Origin: Pseudomonadota bacterium
GTDB taxonomy: Bacteria > Desulfobacterota > Desulfobulbia > Desulfobulbales > JAHJIY01
Direction: 5' to 3'
DNA: 64,000 nucleotides
Assembly (NCBI GenBank): GCA_018823175.1
Contig: JAHJIY010000043.1
Location: forward strand, 1-64,000
The first letter of the stretch is position 1. Each line of letters begins with the position of its first letter. Positions 1-9,484 of this stretch are shown here, piece by piece. Below the pieces are notes generated by a model, which searched no databases, had not been told where the DNA came from, and worked only from the letters and a program-made list of their open reading frames with translations. A program made the position numbers and the translations under genes.

Positions 1-327
1 AGCTTCATGGCAGCCTCCTTGGCTTTGATTTGCTGGATACAAAACAATACCACGGAATGCCATGAAGCTCAATTATTTCAATACTTTATCAGTAAATTAC
101 TCTTGCCTCGTAATCGATTTGTATTTTGCAAGAGGCTCAATCTACTACCATATGTCAAAGCGGCCTCCTTCCATCAAGACGAAATCCATTTCCATGGTTG
201 ACTTCATGAAAATGAATGGTTGAGCCGGGTCTCAACTCTGAATAGAAAAAATAATATTTGGCACATTGCGGTCAGGGAGATATATGTTTTTTGGTAATTA
301 TTATTTTTTCTCCCTCTATGTCCATGC
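1..327. other. Gene-free left edge with two inverted repeats
   Basis: I see no convincing gene here; the one open frame (7-201) has an unlikely composition. Bases 1-12 (AGCTTCATGGCA) and 58-69 (TGCCATGAAGCT) are perfect inverted copies around a 45-base loop, and the left arm touches the window edge, so the repeat may continue outside. A second, smaller hairpin sits at 219-236 (GTTGAG / CTCAAC, six-base loop). It lies past the stop of the minus-strand gene at 328 but has no T tract, so it is not a standard terminator. Confidence 0.4.
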
Positions 328-2424
328 TTAGTAGATGACATCTTCTTTCTGCGTGCTGGACATGTTCTTTTTGGTCAGTTGCCATGAGTCGGTGTCGGTA
401 TCATATAAATATTGAATCTCATACCTGGAATATTTTCCGGTCCTGTTCTTCTTCTCGTAGGAAAAGGCAGAAATATTATAAAGTAGTTTATTGTCTTTGT
501 CGGACAGCAGAATTATCTCGAGATTCAAAAATGACGCGTCTGATGAAAGATTAAAAGCTCGACGCATGATTGATTCGTAATTTTTTGCCAGATATACCTT
601 TTTGCCGTCAAGAAAAATGGCCCGATCGGTTTTAACCATTTTGGCCAGAGTTTCAGCCTGGATTTCTTTTAATTTGCTGTCGGTACTGTAGGCACTGCTT
701 TTGATCGCGGTCAATATATGTTGGTATTGGGCCATGACCTTGGCAAATTCATTGCGGGCCCAAAGAATCTCGGCTTCCTGGTCCAATTTGTTGCAGATAC
801 TAATAGTTCGGGACAGTTTGCTTTCAGCGAGCCTTTGTGTCGTCTGTTTTATTGATGGAGTGTTGGTTAAACCGTTTTTTTCCGCGAATTTGATGGCCTG
901 TTCATAAATTTCAATTGCGGACTCCCACTCGGCCAGTCGGAAGCGGTGATCACCGCTACTTATTAGTTTGTCCAGTTTGGTGATATTGATATTTTTGGCT
1001 AAAAGGTTTTTGATTTCCTGGGTGGCAATTTTATTTGTGGTGGCAAAGCTCAAAGCTTTATTGTATTGGTCGATCGCAGAGTCATAGTCCAAAGAGTTGT
1101 AATAGCGGTTTGCTGTACTGATTAAGCCGTCCAAAGAGGCGAGATGGGCCCGGTTGATTGAAGAATCAATTTTACGAAGGATAGAGGGGTCTTCAATATT
1201 GTCTTTTTTCAGGAATCGGGCCGCCTCCTGGTATTTTCCAACTGCTGCATCGAAATTGATCGTATCGTAAAGTCGGTCGCCGTCTTTAATTAATTTGTTG
1301 ACCCGGCCCAGTTGGGCTTGTTTGATCAATGTATTGATTGCGGCTTTCGTGGTGGAGGATTCTTCTGATTTTATAGTGGCGGAAACGATCAAGGCATTTT
1401 GATATGCCTTGATCGCTTCTTCAAATCTTTCTGTTTTGAGGAAGTGGTCTGCTTCGCTGACTACCCGGTTCATGCTGCCGGTATTGAGGACGGCAGCTTT
1501 GGGGATGTAGCGGCCTTCAAAAAGAATGTTACCCTTCAGGCCTTCTGTGAAGGAATCGGAGTTTAGCAATTCGGTAACTTGGGTCGATAATTCCTTTTTC
1601 TGGCTTTGCCAGAGCAGGCGTGTACCGACAAGGGTAGCCAGGATCTCTAAGCTTTTCTTGTGGGCATCTTCAAAATTTTCCTCATTTATCAGGGGGGCTA
1701 CTTCTTCCCAGGTTGATTGAGCTTTCTTTATTGAGCGTAGCTCGTATGCCCCATAAGTGATGCTGAATGACATTACAAAAATGAGAATAAGAATCAAGGC
1801 CAGGTTTTTTTTTCTGGCCTTGATTCTTCTGGTGATTTTTTCTTGTAGCTCATAAAGCGTACCGGTTTTCAGATATTTATCTCCCAACGAGTCCAGAAGT
1901 TCCTGGGCTTCTTTGGTGTCACCTGTTTTAATCGTGGAGTTTATCTGTTCTATCGACGCCTTGAACTGTTCGATATCTTTTTCAATTTCCTGCATTTTTT
2001 CCCTGATTCCAGGGAAATCAGGGGTTAATGCAAGGGCACTTTTCAGCGCATCCATCTTCTTGGAAAGATCTTGCTGGGAAACAGCACTGGTCGAAGTTAA
2101 CAGGTCTTCGGTCTGGCGCAGGTTTTCTTTTAGTTTTTTACTAATTTCTTCTTTTCGGGAGAAAGTGTAGCCCAGTGGCATATTATTTAATAATTCTAAT
2201 GCCTTGTAGTATTCTCCGTCCTCGTACATTTTCAGCAGACGATCTCTGGTTTTATTCATTTCCTCAAGAGAGCTTTCCAGGAGGAAAATTTTGTTGGCAA
2301 GATTCGGGTAGTCAGGCGCCATGTTGTAGGCTTCCTTGAGCATCTCAAGAGCCAGCTTAAGGTCCATGTCCCGTAGTGACTCGGCATCTTCGAGCATTAT
2401 CTCGGCTTTTTGAAAATCGTCCAT
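328..2424 (-). CDS. Membrane-anchored TPR-repeat protein, function unknown
   Basis: The predicted protein has 698 residues. Residues 1-205 are helical and TPR/coiled-coil like. One strong hydrophobic segment lies at about 207-227, directly after a basic stretch (ITRRIKARKK), so the N-terminal part should be cytoplasmic and the larger C-terminal part outside the inner membrane. The C-terminal part holds at least four TPR-like units, recognisable by phrases such as FEEAIKAYQNAL, FDAAVGKYQEAA, YDSAIDQYNKAL and WESAIEIYEQAI. The last 100 residues are not repeat-like and may form a separate small domain. An AGGA motif precedes the ATG. No enzymatic motif is visible. A role as a scaffold in an envelope complex is plausible but is only inference. 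It reads away from the ferredoxin gene upstream, with 77 bases between them. Confidence 0.8.
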   Translation of the reverse strand: MDDFQKAEIMLEDAESLRDMDLKLALEMLKEAYNMAPDYPNLANKIFLLESSLEEMNKTRDRLLKMYEDGEYYKALELLNNMPLGYTFSRKEEISKKLKENLRQTEDLLTSTSAVSQQDLSKKMDALKSALALTPDFPGIREKMQEIEKDIEQFKASIEQINSTIKTGDTKEAQELLDSLGDKYLKTGTLYELQEKITRRIKARKKNLALILILIFVMSFSITYGAYELRSIKKAQSTWEEVAPLINEENFEDAHKKSLEILATLVGTRLLWQSQKKELSTQVTELLNSDSFTEGLKGNILFEGRYIPKAAVLNTGSMNRVVSEADHFLKTERFEEAIKAYQNALIVSATIKSEESSTTKAAINTLIKQAQLGRVNKLIKDGDRLYDTINFDAAVGKYQEAARFLKKDNIEDPSILRKIDSSINRAHLASLDGLISTANRYYNSLDYDSAIDQYNKALSFATTNKIATQEIKNLLAKNINITKLDKLISSGDHRFRLAEWESAIEIYEQAIKFAEKNGLTNTPSIKQTTQRLAESKLSRTISICNKLDQEAEILWARNEFAKVMAQYQHILTAIKSSAYSTDSKLKEIQAETLAKMVKTDRAIFLDGKKVYLAKNYESIMRRAFNLSSDASFLNLEIILLSDKDNKLLYNISAFSYEKKNRTGKYSRYEIQYLYDTDTDSWQLTKKNMSSTQKEDVIY

Positions 2425-2501
2425 TTTTGTCCTGTTTGGAGATATTTTGGGGTTAAGGAATAGTTTTGTTTACACTCTGGTCCCGTTTGTTATTGGACCA
2501 T

Positions 2502-2687
2502 CTATAATTCGGTAACAGTAATAGCGCCCTCGGGGCAAACTTCGATACACGTTTCGCAACCCAGACATTCATCCATGTTCACCGGTTCAGACTTGCCGTC
2601 AACCATCTCAAATACTTGGGCAGGACAGGCATTTACACATTCTTCATAGCCATTGCATTTGTCTTTATCCACTTCTACTTGCCACAT
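2502..2687 (-). CDS. Small 2[4Fe-4S]-type ferredoxin, one ligand replaced by Tyr
   Basis: A 61-residue low-potential ferredoxin that probably carries electrons in the cytoplasm. I place the start at the ATG at 2687 because a GAGG lies seven bases before it; an in-frame GTG two codons earlier is less well placed. The second cluster motif is complete (Cys41, Cys44, Cys47, Cys51-Pro). The first reads C-N-G-Y-E-E-C-V-N-A-C-P, so the expected second cysteine is Tyr14. Ferredoxins with Asp or another residue there are known and can hold a 3Fe-4S or a labile 4Fe-4S cluster; that this one does is inference. It stands alone between the TPR protein and the broken WrbA-like gene, so its redox partner is not evident. 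Confidence 0.88.
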   Translation of the reverse strand: MWQVEVDKDKCNGYEECVNACPAQVFEMVDGKSEPVNMDECLGCETCIEVCPEGAITVTEL

Positions 2688-2830
2688 GCTCACACCTCAT
2701 TATTGACTAGGAATAATTATTAGCAAATATTATTTAGAGATATCAAACCTGAACATGCCTGGCAAGCAATTAAAGATTTACCGGCAAGATCAAAGATTGA
2801 TTTTATTGCCATAAATAAGTGCTTCTTCGA

Positions 2831-3186
2831 TTATCGGCGTCCTTTTATCAACTGCAAAGTGATTTCTGCTACTCTTTTGCCGTATAGTTCTGTGGTTTCA
2901 ATGTCACCTTTGGGTGGTGCATCCTGCGGGGCAACCTGGAAACTTGCCGCCATCGGGCCGATATGGGAACCGGCCCTGTTGTGTGTCTCTGGGCCTGGAT
3001 CTTGGACGCTGTTCATCGAAGCAGGGTTGTTTGCCGCGGAAAACATGCCCAGGCCAACATAGATCATGCCGTGTTGCATCGCGTTGATTATAAGTCCCAC
3101 AGGGTGTTCAGCTTGTCGCCTGAAAAGGAACTGGAGTTGGTGAAGGCCCCGGCGATATGCGTCACAATGGGGTATGGAAACTTTCA
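2831..3186 (-). pseudogene. Remnant of a WrbA/flavodoxin-family oxidoreductase
   Basis: The minus strand encodes the C-terminal half of a WrbA-like NAD(P)H:quinone oxidoreductase in two frames. One frame gives AGAFTNSSSFSGDKLNTLWDL and then stops. The next frame continues with INAMQHGMIYVGLG, then NRAGSHIGPMAAS and ends ELYGKRVAEITLQLIKG, all typical of this family. A single missing base near 3090 explains the switch. The N-terminal FMN-binding half is absent, because the acdB gene ends only a few bases upstream. The gene is therefore truncated and frameshifted and should not give a working enzyme. An alternative is a sequencing error at the frameshift, but that would not restore the missing N-terminus. 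Confidence 0.65.
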
Positions 3187-3189
3187 AGT

Positions 3190-3870
3190 TTAAGCCTGCC
3201 GTAAAATTATCCTGGCGTCTGCGACAAAACAGCCATCTTTTGCACAAAATAGAGGGTTTATATCGATTGATTCAAAATGCGTGGCAAGTTCCATGCTTAA
3301 CAGGGAAAAATTCCGCACTGTTTCTATTAAGGAAGTGCGATTCACTGCTGGCGCTCCGCGATAACCTTCTAAAAGTTTGCGGCCTTTGAGCTCGGAAATC
3401 ATGCGGTCGACGTCTTCCGTGGCTACCGGCGCCATTCTGATCGCCGTGTCTTTGTAGATTTCCACGCCGATGCCGCCGATGCCCAAAAGAACAACCGGAC
3501 CGAACTGCGGATCGTTTTTAGCCCCGAGAATTAATTCAACCCCGGATGACATTTTTTCCAGCAGAACTCCTTGAAATCCCGGTAGTCCGGATAAGTCTAT
3601 AAACACGTCTTTAAGTCCTGCCAGGTCGCCGATATTTACCACCACTCCTTGATGCTCGGTTTTATGAATGATTTCTGGTGAAACCACTTTTGCCGCCAGT
3701 GGATAACCTAAGGTCTTAGCCGCCGGGCCGCATTCTGTAATATCTTTAACTACAATAAATTGCGGGACCGGCAGTCCTGCAAGGCGGAAGATTTCTTTTG
3801 CCTGCGGTTCCATAACCCAGCCATATTCTTGCGACGAATTGATAATTTGGTGAATTGCTGCGTTAATCAT
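3190..3870 (-). CDS. acdB: ADP-forming acyl-CoA synthetase, beta subunit (ATP-grasp)
   Basis: This 226-residue protein matches the ATP-grasp beta subunit of ADP-forming acetyl-CoA synthetase, which with the alpha subunit makes acetate and ATP from acetyl-CoA, ADP and phosphate. Recognisable parts are the start VMEPQAKEIFRLAGLPVP, the nucleotide-binding stretch PLAAKVVSPEIIHKTEHQGV, GVELILGAKNDPQFGPVVLLG and the closing SIDINPLFC segment. The length is normal for a free-standing beta subunit. Its start overlaps the end of acdA by eight bases, so the two are translated together. In fermenting or acetate-forming anaerobes this is a substrate-level phosphorylation step. The substrate could also be another acyl-CoA. 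The WrbA-like remnant follows directly. Confidence 0.88.
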   Translation of the reverse strand: MINAAIHQIINSSQEYGWVMEPQAKEIFRLAGLPVPQFIVVKDITECGPAAKTLGYPLAAKVVSPEIIHKTEHQGVVVNIGDLAGLKDVFIDLSGLPGFQGVLLEKMSSGVELILGAKNDPQFGPVVLLGIGGIGVEIYKDTAIRMAPVATEDVDRMISELKGRKLLEGYRGAPAVNRTSLIETVRNFSLLSMELATHFESIDINPLFCAKDGCFVADARIILRQA

Positions 3871-5230
3871 TTTTATTCCCCGTTAAAGCTTTTGCCATCA
3901 TAACAGCGCCTTCAATGGACGAAGAAACCGGTACTTTATTTAGCTCAAACCCTTCAATCAGCATCCGGTATTTTTCCACATGCGGGACATAGGCAATTAG
4001 TGGTTTGCCTTGTCGGCGGTAGATCATGCTGATCTTGGCGCCAAGATCGGAGGTGATCCCCGGCAGATAGGGCAGCATGAGCAGCAGGATGCAATCGATC
4101 TGGTCGCTCTTGCTCAAGGTTTCAACCGTTACCTCAAAATCATGTTCAAGGGCGCTACCGGTGAGATCGATCGGGTTGGCGACCGAGGCGATCCCCTTGA
4201 TATTTTCGGACAACACCTTTCGTAATGCCGTCTGCAGGGGCGGATCAAACTCCTCGGCCGAAAGTCCGTATGCATAGCAGGCGTCAACGGCCAGCGCGCC
4301 GTGTCCGCCACTGCCGGAGACAATGCCTATTCTTTTGCCGGCTGGCTGGTTATAGCAACTGAGCGCTTCGCAATAACTCGTCAGTTCAAACTCGTTGGCC
4401 GCAACATAGACGCCGTGTTGTTTAAGAACGCTTTGAAATACCGCGTAATCACCGGCCAATGAAGCAGTATGGCTTGATACAGCCCGGCTGCCGCCGGCGG
4501 TTTTCCCGGATTTCAATACAACGATTGGTTTGGGGCAATCTTTAGCGGCAAGCACAAATTCGCGCCCTTCATTTTCCCCGAATCCTTCGATATAAAAAAC
4601 GATAACCCTGGTCAGCGGGTCATTGATAAAATGATCAAGCAAAGCCAATTCCCTGACCATTGCCTTGTTCCCGATACTCACCGCTGAACTAAGACCGATC
4701 CCTTCATCGGCGAATTTTACCAGAAGATCGACCAGGATACCGCCGCTCTGACTGACAATTGCCACATTCCCTGTTCCCGGCTGCACCGTGCGTTCGGATG
4801 GCAGAAAAAATGTGTCCACATGGGCCGGGGTGAAAACCCCCAGACAATTTGGCCCGATTATCGGAATATTTCCCCCTCCCGCTGCTAAAACCATTTTATC
4901 CTGAAGATCTTGGTGCCCAGCCTCGGCAAACCCGCCGGAGATGACAATTGCACCTTTGACTCCTGCCGCTACGCATTCTCTGACCGTCTCCGGAACCAGG
5001 TCGGCGCGGACTGCGATAATAGCCAGCTCTACTTCCTCGTCGATCTCGGAAATACTTCGGTATATCGTCTGGTTAAGAAGGGTTCCCCCTTTGGGATTTA
5101 CCGGAAAAATCTTTACCGGATAGCGTAGCAGATTTTTACTGTAAACAACATTGGCCGGGTGAAGATCATTTGAGGTTGAAACACCGATTACTGCCATGGT
5201 CCTGGGCCGGAAAAAAATATCAAAATTCAT
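3863..5230 (-). CDS. acdA: ADP-forming acyl-CoA synthetase, alpha subunit
   Basis: The 455-residue protein has the CoA-binding Rossmann domain at the N-terminus (MAVIGVS near residue 12), the succinyl-CoA-synthetase-like ligase region (IGPNCLGVF, VSQSGG) and the active-site histidine in SSHTASLAGD at His254, which takes up the phosphate in this family. I prefer the ATG at 5230: the open frame extends to a TTG 13 codons earlier, but the residues before the ATG do not resemble the family start. It is the first gene of a two-gene operon with acdB. The alpha and beta parts are separate genes here, whereas many bacteria have them fused. Function as an acetate/ATP-forming enzyme is established for the family; substrate range cannot be read from sequence. 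Confidence 0.88.
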   Translation of the reverse strand: MNFDIFFRPRTMAVIGVSTSNDLHPANVVYSKNLLRYPVKIFPVNPKGGTLLNQTIYRSISEIDEEVELAIIAVRADLVPETVRECVAAGVKGAIVISGGFAEAGHQDLQDKMVLAAGGGNIPIIGPNCLGVFTPAHVDTFFLPSERTVQPGTGNVAIVSQSGGILVDLLVKFADEGIGLSSAVSIGNKAMVRELALLDHFINDPLTRVIVFYIEGFGENEGREFVLAAKDCPKPIVVLKSGKTAGGSRAVSSHTASLAGDYAVFQSVLKQHGVYVAANEFELTSYCEALSCYNQPAGKRIGIVSGSGGHGALAVDACYAYGLSAEEFDPPLQTALRKVLSENIKGIASVANPIDLTGSALEHDFEVTVETLSKSDQIDCILLLMLPYLPGITSDLGAKISMIYRRQGKPLIAYVPHVEKYRMLIEGFELNKVPVSSSIEGAVMMAKALTGNKND

Positions 5231-6046
5231 CTGCTGCCACCAATTCCTTGTCAAAGTCAGAAACCACAAGAGTCTGATTTCTGGTTACTATTGAACTTTA
5301 TTGCCGAATGAATATCCCCCAGTAAATTGACGGTTTGGTCATAACCACTGGTTGAACATTTTAGCTAGACAGCTAAATTCATGCCGTGAATGAATAAATG
5401 TTAAGTTTCTGCCAATATCTTAACGCCATATTGTAAAGTTTAGCACAGTTTTTAATTGTTTAATTGAAGATCTTATAGATTGGGAAGGTAAGTTGGAAAT
5501 TATGAATTGGTCAAATCTTGCTGTGCGTAATATGTGCATGAAGTTGCATGTATTATGGTAGTTAGTGATTTAACGTAAGGCATTTTATCCTTAAATTATT
5601 TTTATTTATTGTTTCTTAATGGCTGTAAAAATTTTGGGTTATTGCAGGTCTTACCACTTTTTATCGAGATTTTTTCTATCAGAGGTGCCAGAATTTTTTC
5701 CGGGAATTGTTAAGAATAAAATTTTTTCATGGTTTCTTGCATAATACGAATTTGCCCGCCGGATTACCGGATTTTTGTTTAAAAATTGTCTTTGACCGGA
5801 TAATGAAACTGATCTGCTCTGGTCTTTTTTGTTCGCCAGGATGAAAATCTTTGCCGGTGAGTTTTTTGTTATGGTCGTTTGGGACGCGGTGGAAGGGATT
5901 CGCAGGAAAAAAAATGCAGACAAACAGGTAGTTATCTTGTATTTAATATCCGTTGATTGTTTTGAAATGTTTAACAATTTTGTAATATAACTTCTGCTTG
6001 ATTTCTTAATTTTACAAGTGCTTATTTCTTAACGGAGGATACTGAA
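5231..6046. other. Long AT-rich intergenic region before glnN
   Basis: About 800 bases separate the divergent acdA and glnN starts. The stretch is AT-rich, so promoters for both directions are expected here. I find no sigma-54 site of good quality, no riboswitch core and no convincing gene; a minus-strand frame at 5651-5977 has a low-complexity, non-protein-like translation. A short hairpin, TTTAGCT-AGAC-AGCTAAA, lies near 5362-5379. A clear GGAGG lies eleven bases before the glnN ATG. Confidence 0.5.
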
Positions 6047-8179
6047 ATGTGTACGGACTGTAGTGGTGGGTATGGCAATGAGTTGATTGGCCTGGCCGAG
6101 CTTTTCGGCAGTAATGTTTTCAGCGACAAGGTTATGCGGGAACGGCTCCCGAAAGAGACCTACAAAGCGCTTCGGCAGACCATTGAGCGTAATGTCTCCC
6201 TAAAGCCTGAGGTCGCTGCCGTGGTGGCCAATGCAATGAAGGATTGGGCCATTGAAAAGGGTGCCACCCATTACACCCACTGGTTTCAGCCTCTGACCGG
6301 TTCTACTGCCGAGAAGCATGATTCATTTATTTCTCCGACCGACGATGGTGGAGTAATTCTGGAATTTTCCGGCAAGCAGCTGATCCAGGGCGAGCCGGAT
6401 GCTTCATCCTTCCCGAGCGGCGGTCTGCGGGTCACCTTTGAGGCCCGGGGTTACACGGCCTGGGATTGCACCTCGCCGGCCTTTTTAAAAGAAGATGCCG
6501 ATGGCGATGTTACCCTCTGTATTCCCACCGCCTTTTGTTCATATAATGGCGAGGCCCTGGACAAGAAGACTCCGCTGCTGCGTTCGATGGAGGCGGTTTC
6601 CAAACAGGCGATTCGGGTGTTGCGCGCCATGGGCAATACCACCTCCAGCCGGGTCACTGCTACAGTCGGTCCCGAGCAGGAGTACTTCCTGGTTGATAAG
6701 CAGTACTATCTGGGACGTCTGGATCTGATGACCGGCGGTCGTGCCCTGTTTGGCGCGCCGGCTCCTAAAGGACAGGAGCTTGAGGATCAGTACTTCGGGG
6801 CCATTAAGGACCGGGTCGCCAGCTACATGAAAGAGCTGGACATCGAGCTGTGGAAGATGGGTATTACCTCCAAAACCAAACACAACGAGGTGGCCCCAGG
6901 CCAGTATGAAATGGCCCCGGTCTTCTCCACCACCAATATCGCTGCCGACCACAATCAATTGGTCATGGAGACCATGCAGAAGGTGGCCCTGCGTCATAAT
7001 CTCGTTTGTCTGCTCCACGAAAAACCTTATGCCGGGGTGAATGGCAGCGGTAAGCATAATAACTGGTCGTTGACCACCGACGATGGCATTAACCTGATGG
7101 AGCCTGGCTCCACTCCCGAGGAGAACGCCCAGTTCCTGGTCGTGCTGGCCGCCACCATGAAAGCGGTCGATGTTCATGCTGATATCCTGCGGGCCACCTG
7201 CGCCAGCTCCGGCAACGATCATCGTCTGGGCGCCAATGAGGCTCCACCGGCTATTATCTCAAGCTTCCTGGGTGATGAATTAACCGATATTCTCAACGCC
7301 GTGGCCAAGGGCGAGAAGTATTGTCGTAAGGGTGGCGCTTGCCAGTTCCTCAAGATCGGTGTTGATACCCTGCCCGATCTGCCCAAGGACAATACCGATC
7401 GGAACCGGACCTCACCTTTTGCCTTTACCGGCAACAAGTTTGAATTCCGGATGCTCGGTTCCTCCCAGTCGATCTCCGGTCCCAACGTCGCCTTGAATAC
7501 CATCGCCGCCGAGGTTCTGGATGAAGTTGCCACCCGGCTGGAGAAGGCCAAGAATGTCAACACCGAGATCCAGGCCATCATTAAGGAATATATCACCAAC
7601 CACGGCCGGATTATCTTCAACGGTAATAATTATTCCGCAGAGTGGGAAAAGGAGGCTGCCAAACGGGGTCTGCCTAATACCAAGAACACCGTTGACGCCC
7701 TGAAATCATTCGTAACTCCCAAGGCGATCAAACTTTTCGGGAAGTACAAGGTGCTTACCAAGGAGGAACTGCATTCCCGATACGATATCTATGTGGAGCA
7801 GTATGCCAAGCATATCAACATCGAGGCCTTGACCGGCATTCAGATGGTTAAACGGCAGTACATTCCGGCGGTAATTCGCTTCACCACCGAACTTGGTAAC
7901 TCCATTGCGGTGGTTGGCAAGGGTGCTTCGGTCCAGAAGGCCCTGCTGGATGATGTTTCAAAGTTGCTTGGCTCTGCCGCCAAGAAGGTCAAGAAGCTTG
8001 AGGATGAGACGGTCAAGGCCCAGGCGATCGGCAAGGTCGACAAACAGGCTGCCGCTTACCGAGACAAGGTCTTTACCGCTCTTTTTGAACTTCGTCAGGA
8101 TATCGACGCCCTTGAGGCCATGTTGCCGGCTGATCTGTGGCCGGTCCCGACCTATAGCGATTTGCTGTTTAAATTGTAA
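6047..8179 (+). CDS. glnN: Glutamine synthetase, type III
   Basis: This cytoplasmic enzyme makes glutamine from glutamate, ammonia and ATP. The 710-residue length and the blocks [48 protein letters not shown] and GKHNNWSL are diagnostic of the large GSIII class and not of the 450-residue GSI. The ligands for the catalytic metals (the Glu of QEYF, the Glu of NEVAPGQYE and the following His) are present. The ATG at 6047 has a GGAGG Shine-Dalgarno. It stands alone and is closed by a strong terminator. A GlnB-family or sigma-54 control would be usual for nitrogen genes, but no such element is visible next to it. Identification is secure. Confidence 0.96.
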   Translation: MCTDCSGGYGNELIGLAELFGSNVFSDKVMRERLPKETYKALRQTIERNVSLKPEVAAVVANAMKDWAIEKGATHYTHWFQPLTGSTAEKHDSFISPTDDGGVILEFSGKQLIQGEPDASSFPSGGLRVTFEARGYTAWDCTSPAFLKEDADGDVTLCIPTAFCSYNGEALDKKTPLLRSMEAVSKQAIRVLRAMGNTTSSRVTATVGPEQEYFLVDKQYYLGRLDLMTGGRALFGAPAPKGQELEDQYFGAIKDRVASYMKELDIELWKMGITSKTKHNEVAPGQYEMAPVFSTTNIAADHNQLVMETMQKVALRHNLVCLLHEKPYAGVNGSGKHNNWSLTTDDGINLMEPGSTPEENAQFLVVLAATMKAVDVHADILRATCASSGNDHRLGANEAPPAIISSFLGDELTDILNAVAKGEKYCRKGGACQFLKIGVDTLPDLPKDNTDRNRTSPFAFTGNKFEFRMLGSSQSISGPNVALNTIAAEVLDEVATRLEKAKNVNTEIQAIIKEYITNHGRIIFNGNNYSAEWEKEAAKRGLPNTKNTVDALKSFVTPKAIKLFGKYKVLTKEELHSRYDIYVEQYAKHINIEALTGIQMVKRQYIPAVIRFTTELGNSIAVVGKGASVQKALLDDVSKLLGSAAKKVKKLEDETVKAQAIGKVDKQAAAYRDKVFTALFELRQDIDALEAMLPADLWPVPTYSDLLFKL

Positions 8180-8200
8180 TCCTTTCTGTTTGAATAAATA

Positions 8201-8234
8201 AAAAAAGGGGGTCCTGCGGGACTCCCTTTTTTTT
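8201..8234 (+). terminator. Rho-independent terminator of glnN
   Basis: A twelve-pair stem (AAAAGGGGGTCC / GGACTCCCTTTT, with one G-T pair) around a TGCG loop is followed by a run of T. It begins 21 bases after the glnN stop codon. Confidence 0.9.
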
Positions 8235-8352
8235 GTTCTCCTGTGAAATATTTGGTGTAGACGCTCAAGCGTATCAAGTCGAGTTGTTATCAGGCAAATA
8301 TCTGATATCCATCGAATAGAGGTTATGGCCAAGTAACTTGAAACAATGGTGC

Positions 8353-9303
8353 TCAATATTTTTTCAAATAATCTTTGGTTACTAGATCAAGACCAAGAGA
8401 AGCGCAAAGAGCGCCTTCTGGACATGCCGAAATACACCTCATACACATCACGCATTCGGATGATTTGATGCGGGTACCCTGTTCAATATATTTGGGGATA
8501 TCGATATTAAATGGACAATTTTCCACACAGGTGTTGCAATTGAGACATTTCCCCTTGTCCCCTTTGATCCTGAGAAGAGAGAACAGGTTTGAGAATTTTA
8601 ATATCACTGATACCGGGCAGAGATATTTGCAAAAGGCCCGGTTATCTTTAAATGAAACGGCCATAATGACGCTGAATATATAATAAAAAGCATTGCCAAT
8701 TAAAAACCAGTACAAAGCCCTCAGCAGACCGGGCTGGTCCGGTGATTGATATGGGTCATGCAAAAAGTATTTAAAGACAAAAATCATGACCGCAACTAAG
8801 GCCAGGGACAGAATCAAATGAATGTATTTTAATTTGCCAATATTGCCGGATTTCCACCCTCTACTTTTTTTGAATGGGAGCAGGTCCATGATCATAAGGG
8901 TCCAGCACCCCCAACTACACCATGTCCGGCCCGTAAGTAGTGGTCCAATGATTTTACCCACCGCAAAATGGACTATTACACCGCCAAAGGTGCCGGTTAG
9001 TAAATAGAAAAAGAACCCCTCAATTTGAAAATTTTGTCGCCCTAATACAGCGGCCAGTACAAACAATAATAAACTGATTAGAAATATGTTCGTGATGCGC
9101 ATAGCTTGTTTTGCTTTATGCGGCACAACCGCATAAAGGCTCATAAATGTGACAAAGATTGTGGCTAAGATGATAAAGAAAATAACCGTAGCCATATCTT
9201 TGAAAACCAGGAGAAAAATAGCCGATGCAATTAAATATAGGATTATCACCATAAATGGTGTGGCGGCATAAGCCATATAAGCTGCTTTTTTTGATGTGCT
9301 CAT
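8353..9303 (-). CDS. NapH/CcoG-like membrane 4Fe-4S protein
   Basis: The 316-residue protein is an inner-membrane iron-sulphur protein. About five hydrophobic helices fill the first 220 residues. They include the paired motif CSWGCW and later CKYLCP, which are typical of the NapH/NosR/RdxA (4Fe-4S binding, polyferredoxin-like) group. The C-terminal part carries two ferredoxin motifs, CLNCNTCVENCP and CVMCMRCISACPEGAL, facing the cytoplasm. Members of this group pass electrons between the quinone pool or ferredoxin and periplasmic reductases or are used in metal-centre assembly; which applies here is not visible, since no nap, nos or cco gene is next to it. It is transcribed separately from glnN and follows the AraC regulator at a distance of about 180 bases on the same strand, so co-expression is possible. 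Confidence 0.85.
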   Translation of the reverse strand: MSTSKKAAYMAYAATPFMVIILYLIASAIFLLVFKDMATVIFFIILATIFVTFMSLYAVVPHKAKQAMRITNIFLISLLLFVLAAVLGRQNFQIEGFFFYLLTGTFGGVIVHFAVGKIIGPLLTGRTWCSWGCWTLMIMDLLPFKKSRGWKSGNIGKLKYIHLILSLALVAVMIFVFKYFLHDPYQSPDQPGLLRALYWFLIGNAFYYIFSVIMAVSFKDNRAFCKYLCPVSVILKFSNLFSLLRIKGDKGKCLNCNTCVENCPFNIDIPKYIEQGTRIKSSECVMCMRCISACPEGALCASLGLDLVTKDYLKKY

Positions 9304-9484
9304 AGATCTTCTCGCTTCAAGTTACGGACTATTTTTTGTAATCCAGGATGTATTGGCTGGTGAAATTATCTGTTCTGGTAAAAATATAATATATCCTTTC
9401 CAACCGGAAATTCCTGTCACAATCCTGCCATAATTTTATGCAATTGGATCAAATGCAATCAGTTGGCTTCGGGGCTGGGAGAGT

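Noticed and set aside
5651-5977. 108-residue minus-strand frame before glnN
   Set aside because: The translation is not protein-like, has no ribosome site and lies in an AT-rich leader.
5270-6046. Sigma-54 promoter before glnN
   Set aside because: A TGTGCATGAAGTTGCA string near 5530 has some likeness but lacks the invariant GG at -24, so it was not called.
6539-7222. 227-residue minus-strand frame inside glnN
   Set aside because: It is the antisense shadow of a well-supported gene, with His/Gly-rich composition typical of such shadows.
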